A DNA stretch of 64,000 nucleotides, taken from contig NZ_SNVJ01000019.1 of assembly GCF_009829925.1 (NCBI RefSeq), positions 1-64,000 on the forward strand. The letters are read 5' to 3'. The notes below the pieces were generated by a model. It made no database searches, was not told the origin of the DNA, and was given only the letters and a program-made list of their open reading frames with translations. The stretch comes from Teichococcus coralli. Its GTDB lineage: Bacteria; Pseudomonadota; Alphaproteobacteria; Acetobacterales; Acetobacteraceae. Position numbers and translations under genes: made by a program. Position 1 is the first letter of the stretch. Each line of letters begins with the position of its first letter. Shown here one piece after another: positions 61,937-64,000 of the stretch.

Positions 61937-62910
61937 TCCCGCGCCGCACCCTCCTCAGCGCCGGAGCCGCAACGCTGCTCGCCGCCCCCCGCCTGGCCCG
62001 GGCCGCGTCCTGGCCGGACCGCCCGCTGCGGCTGGTCGTGCCCTACCCGCCCGGCGGCGCGGTGGACATCGCGGCGCGGCTGATCGCCGACGGGCTGGGC
62101 GCCCGGCTCGGGCAGTCGGTCGTGGTGGAGAACCGCCCCGGCGGCGGCGGCACCATCGGCACGGCGGCGGTCGCCCATGCCGAGGCCGACGGGTATACGC
62201 TCGGCGCCTCGGCGGTGAACAGCCTGGCCATCAACCAATTCCTCTACCGCGACCTGCCCTATGACCCGGAGAAGGACCTGCTGCCGGTCTCGCTGGGCTG
62301 GGAGGCGCCGCTGGTGGTGGTCGTGCCCGCCAAGCACGTGCCGGCCCGCACGCTGAGCGAGTTCGTCGCCTGGGCGAAGACGCAGCCGCAGGGCGTCACC
62401 TTCGGCAGTTCCGGCATCGGCACCACGGTGCACCTTTCCGGCGAGATGCTGTGCCGGCGCACCGGCATCCAGGGCCTGCACGTGCCCTTCAAGGGCGGCT
62501 CGGAGGCGCTGACCGGCATGCTGCGCGGCGACATCCAGTTCGTGGTGGACAACGTGCCGACCGCGCTGGCCAACCTGCGCGGCGGCAAGCTGCGGGCGCT
62601 CGCCGTCACCTCGGCCGAGCGCTGGCCCGACCTGCCAGACACGCCCACCATGGCCGAGGCCGGCGTACCGGATTTCGTCGTCACCTCCTGGGGCGCCGTC
62701 ACGGTGCCGGCGGGCACGCCGACGCCGGTGGTGGAGCGGCTGTCGCAGGCCATGCAGGCGGCGGCGGCGGACCCGGCGCTGCAGAAGCGCCTCGCGCAGA
62801 CCGGCACGCGGGCGCTCGGCACCACGCCGCAGGAGGCCGCCGCCCGCGCGGCGAAGGAACGGCCGATGTGGCAGGAACTGGTGCGCGTCTCCGGCGCCAC
62901 GCTGGACTGA
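61933..62910 (+). CDS. Bug family TTT substrate-binding protein
   Basis: The protein has 325 residues. It has RPLRLVVPYPPGGAVDIAAR, VVENRPGGGGTIGTAAVAHA and GYTLGAS, with a Tat-like start (IPRRTLLSAG). Start overlaps the preceding stop (ATGA). Encoded between two amidohydrolase genes, so it probably serves the same substrate. Confidence 0.92.
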   Translation: MIPRRTLLSAGAATLLAAPRLARAASWPDRPLRLVVPYPPGGAVDIAARLIADGLGARLGQSVVVENRPGGGGTIGTAAVAHAEADGYTLGASAVNSLAINQFLYRDLPYDPEKDLLPVSLGWEAPLVVVVPAKHVPARTLSEFVAWAKTQPQGVTFGSSGIGTTVHLSGEMLCRRTGIQGLHVPFKGGSEALTGMLRGDIQFVVDNVPTALANLRGGKLRALAVTSAERWPDLPDTPTMAEAGVPDFVVTSWGAVTVPAGTPTPVVERLSQAMQAAAADPALQKRLAQTGTRALGTTPQEAAARAAKERPMWQELVRVSGATLD

Positions 62911-62915
62911 GCGAC

Positions 62916-63794
62916 GTGCAGGACATTCCCGCGCCGGTGCCGTGGTCCGCTGGCACCGCCCCGCCCCGGCTTGAGGTGCCGGCCGGCGCCACGGACTGCC
63001 ACTTCCACGTCTATGACGGCCGCTGGCCTTCCGCCGCCGGCACGCCGCACCACCCGGACGCCTCGGTGGAGCACTACCGGCTGCTGCAGGCCCGGCTCGG
63101 CCTCGCGCGCGGCGTGCTGGTGCAGCCCTCGGCCTACGGGACGGACAACAGCCTGCACCTGCGGGCGCTGGAGGCGCTGGGGCGGGAGCGCTTCCGCATG
63201 GTGGCGGTGGTGGTGCCGGACGTGCCGGACGGCACGCTGCGGGCACTGGACGCGGCCGGGGTGCGCGGCATCCGCTTCAACCTGACCATGCCCGGCGTGC
63301 TCCGGGCGGAGCATCTGGTGCCGCTGGCCCGGCGCGTGGCGCCGCTCGGCTGGCACTGCCAGGTGAACGCGTCCGAGCCGACGCTGCTGGCGGCCGCGCC
63401 GCTGCTGGCCTCCCTGCCCTGTCCCCTGGTGCTGGACCACATGGGCCAGGTGCCGCAGCCCGGCGGCACCGCCACCCCCGCCTTCCAGGCGGTGCGCAGG
63501 CTGCTGGATGCGGGCAGGACCTGGGTGAAGCTCTCGGGGGCCTATCTCCGCAGCCGGAGCGGCGCCCCCGGCTACGCGGATGCCGGCGCCGTCGCGGCTG
63601 CGCTGGTCCGCGCCGCGCCGGAGCGCATGCTCTGGGGAACCGACTGGCCCCACCCCACCCAGCGGACGGACGCGAAGCCGGACGACGCCACCCTGCTCGA
63701 CCTCCTGGCGGACTGGGCGGCCGATCCCGCAACCCGCCGCCGCGTGCTGGTGGAGAACCCTTCCCGCCTCTACGGCTTCCCGCCGCCCGGCTAG
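62916..63794 (+). CDS. amidohydrolase family protein, 2-pyrone-4,6-dicarboxylate lactonase (LigI)-like
   Basis: The protein has 292 residues from the GTG at 62916; no ATG is available before the conserved start. ATDCHFHVYDGRWPSA is the metal-binding H-x-H, GIRFNLTMPGVLRAEHL the loop with Arg, LDHMGQVPQPGG and ERMLWGTDWPHPTQ the conserved His and Asp. LigI hydrolyses 2-pyrone-4,6-dicarboxylate to oxalomesaconate. The short distance to the RraA gene supports the idea of a 4,5-cleavage type pathway. The exact substrate is unproven. Confidence 0.85.
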   Translation: MQDIPAPVPWSAGTAPPRLEVPAGATDCHFHVYDGRWPSAAGTPHHPDASVEHYRLLQARLGLARGVLVQPSAYGTDNSLHLRALEALGRERFRMVAVVVPDVPDGTLRALDAAGVRGIRFNLTMPGVLRAEHLVPLARRVAPLGWHCQVNASEPTLLAAAPLLASLPCPLVLDHMGQVPQPGGTATPAFQAVRRLLDAGRTWVKLSGAYLRSRSGAPGYADAGAVAAALVRAAPERMLWGTDWPHPTQRTDAKPDDATLLDLLADWAADPATRRRVLVENPSRLYGFPPPG

Positions 63795-63897
63795 AGCAGA
63801 TCCGGTTCCGATGGCATCATCGGGACGGGTGAAGATGCTCGTCAAAACAAACGGCCAGAGCACTTTCCGTGAGCCAGGGCGACCGGAAAATGCTCTG
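63793..63897. repeat. dispersed repeat with inverted arms
   Basis: The element begins within the stop codon of the amidohydrolase gene. AGAGCACTTTCC (63857-63868) and GGAAAATGCTCT (63885-63896) form an inverted repeat with one mismatch, able to fold into a hairpin. The preceding part (AGCAGATCCGG..., GTGAAGATGCTCG) matches a second copy at 43829. It is probably a short palindromic intergenic element common in this genus. Confidence 0.75.
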
Positions 63898-63929
63898 GGT
63901 GGCGGGCGGGCCCGAGCCGCGCTCCGGCC

Positions 63930-64000
63930 TCACGCCTCCGGCGCCGGGTGCAGGACGGAGCGATCCAGCTCCTGCAGTCCGCGGCAGCCGATGAGGGCGA
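63930..64000 (-). CDS. 3' end of a gene, probably FMN-dependent alpha-hydroxyacid dehydrogenase (partial)
   Basis: Only the last 22 codons and the stop are inside the window. ALIGCRGLQELDRSVLH fits the C terminus of FMN-dependent alpha-hydroxyacid dehydrogenases (L-lactate or mandelate type), where a G-x-x-x-x-x-ELD segment is common. The sequence is too short to confirm. The rest lies to the right of this window. Confidence 0.45.
   Translation of the reverse strand, partial: ALIGCRGLQELDRSVLHPAPEA

Overview
The window is about 70% GC apart from its first 260 bases. It carries many Bug-type (tripartite tricarboxylate transporter, TTT) solute receptors, class III CoA-transferases, and LysR/GntR/IclR/TetR regulators, each next to a small catabolic operon. 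This style is typical of Acetobacteraceae of the Roseomonas type (Alphaproteobacteria). The assignment rests on gene style and composition; no rRNA or other marker gene is present. There are no tRNA, rRNA, CRISPR or phage genes that I can see. It reads as an accessory, catabolism-rich stretch of chromosome or large plasmid.

Layout. 1-1260: a very AT-rich stretch, a small glycine-rich lipoprotein and an internally deleted IS6-like element with matched terminal inverted repeats. 1334-4804: a TfdA/TauD dioxygenase and a GMC oxidoreductase behind a LysR regulator. 5293-6734: a CsoR/InrS-type metal sensor with a palindromic operator and a NicO-type metal efflux permease. 6825-10898: a flavin reductase coupled to a broken beta-keto-acid cleavage enzyme, two Bug receptors and a GntR regulator. 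11006-20795: a tight nine-gene CoA-linked degradation operon (GST, two CoA-transferases, CMD-family protein, enoyl-CoA hydratase, two acyl-CoA dehydrogenases, NDP-forming CoA ligase, hydrolase). A shared 17-bp motif precedes three transcription units here, suggesting one GntR regulon.

21057-33067: two tandem FCD-type GntR regulators, a TRAP transporter and a quinate/shikimate-to-protocatechuate module. The module has an AroQ-like dehydratase, QuiC-type dehydroshikimate dehydratase, PcaG/PcaH, a BKACE-family cleavage enzyme, a Bug receptor, a quinate/shikimate dehydrogenase and a TetR regulator. No pcaB, pcaIJ or pcaF is present. BKACE could replace the last two steps.

33453-43809: an unusual intracellular-looking zinc metallopeptidase fused to a nine-blade lectin-like propeller (two blades added by a recent 300-bp duplication), an acyl-CoA dehydrogenase/thiolase pair, a zinc-ribbon protein, a class A penicillin-binding protein with a Tat-like leader, and SelO. 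43930-50964: a polyamine-type ABC transporter with a PuuB-like FAD oxidase and a class III aminotransferase, which suggests amine uptake and breakdown. 51129-54185: two IclR regulators around a DJ-1/PfpI protein and a chimeric pseudogene.

54331-63794: an oligopeptide-type binding protein, SMP-30 lactonase, three Bug receptors, an RraA-family aldolase, a 2-hydroxyacid dehydrogenase and two LigI-like amidohydrolases. This resembles a lactone/dicarboxylate branch such as meta-cleavage of protocatechuate or gallate. The window ends inside the 3' end of a probable FMN-dependent hydroxyacid dehydrogenase. A degenerate dispersed repeat of about 100 bp occurs twice (43829 and 63793).
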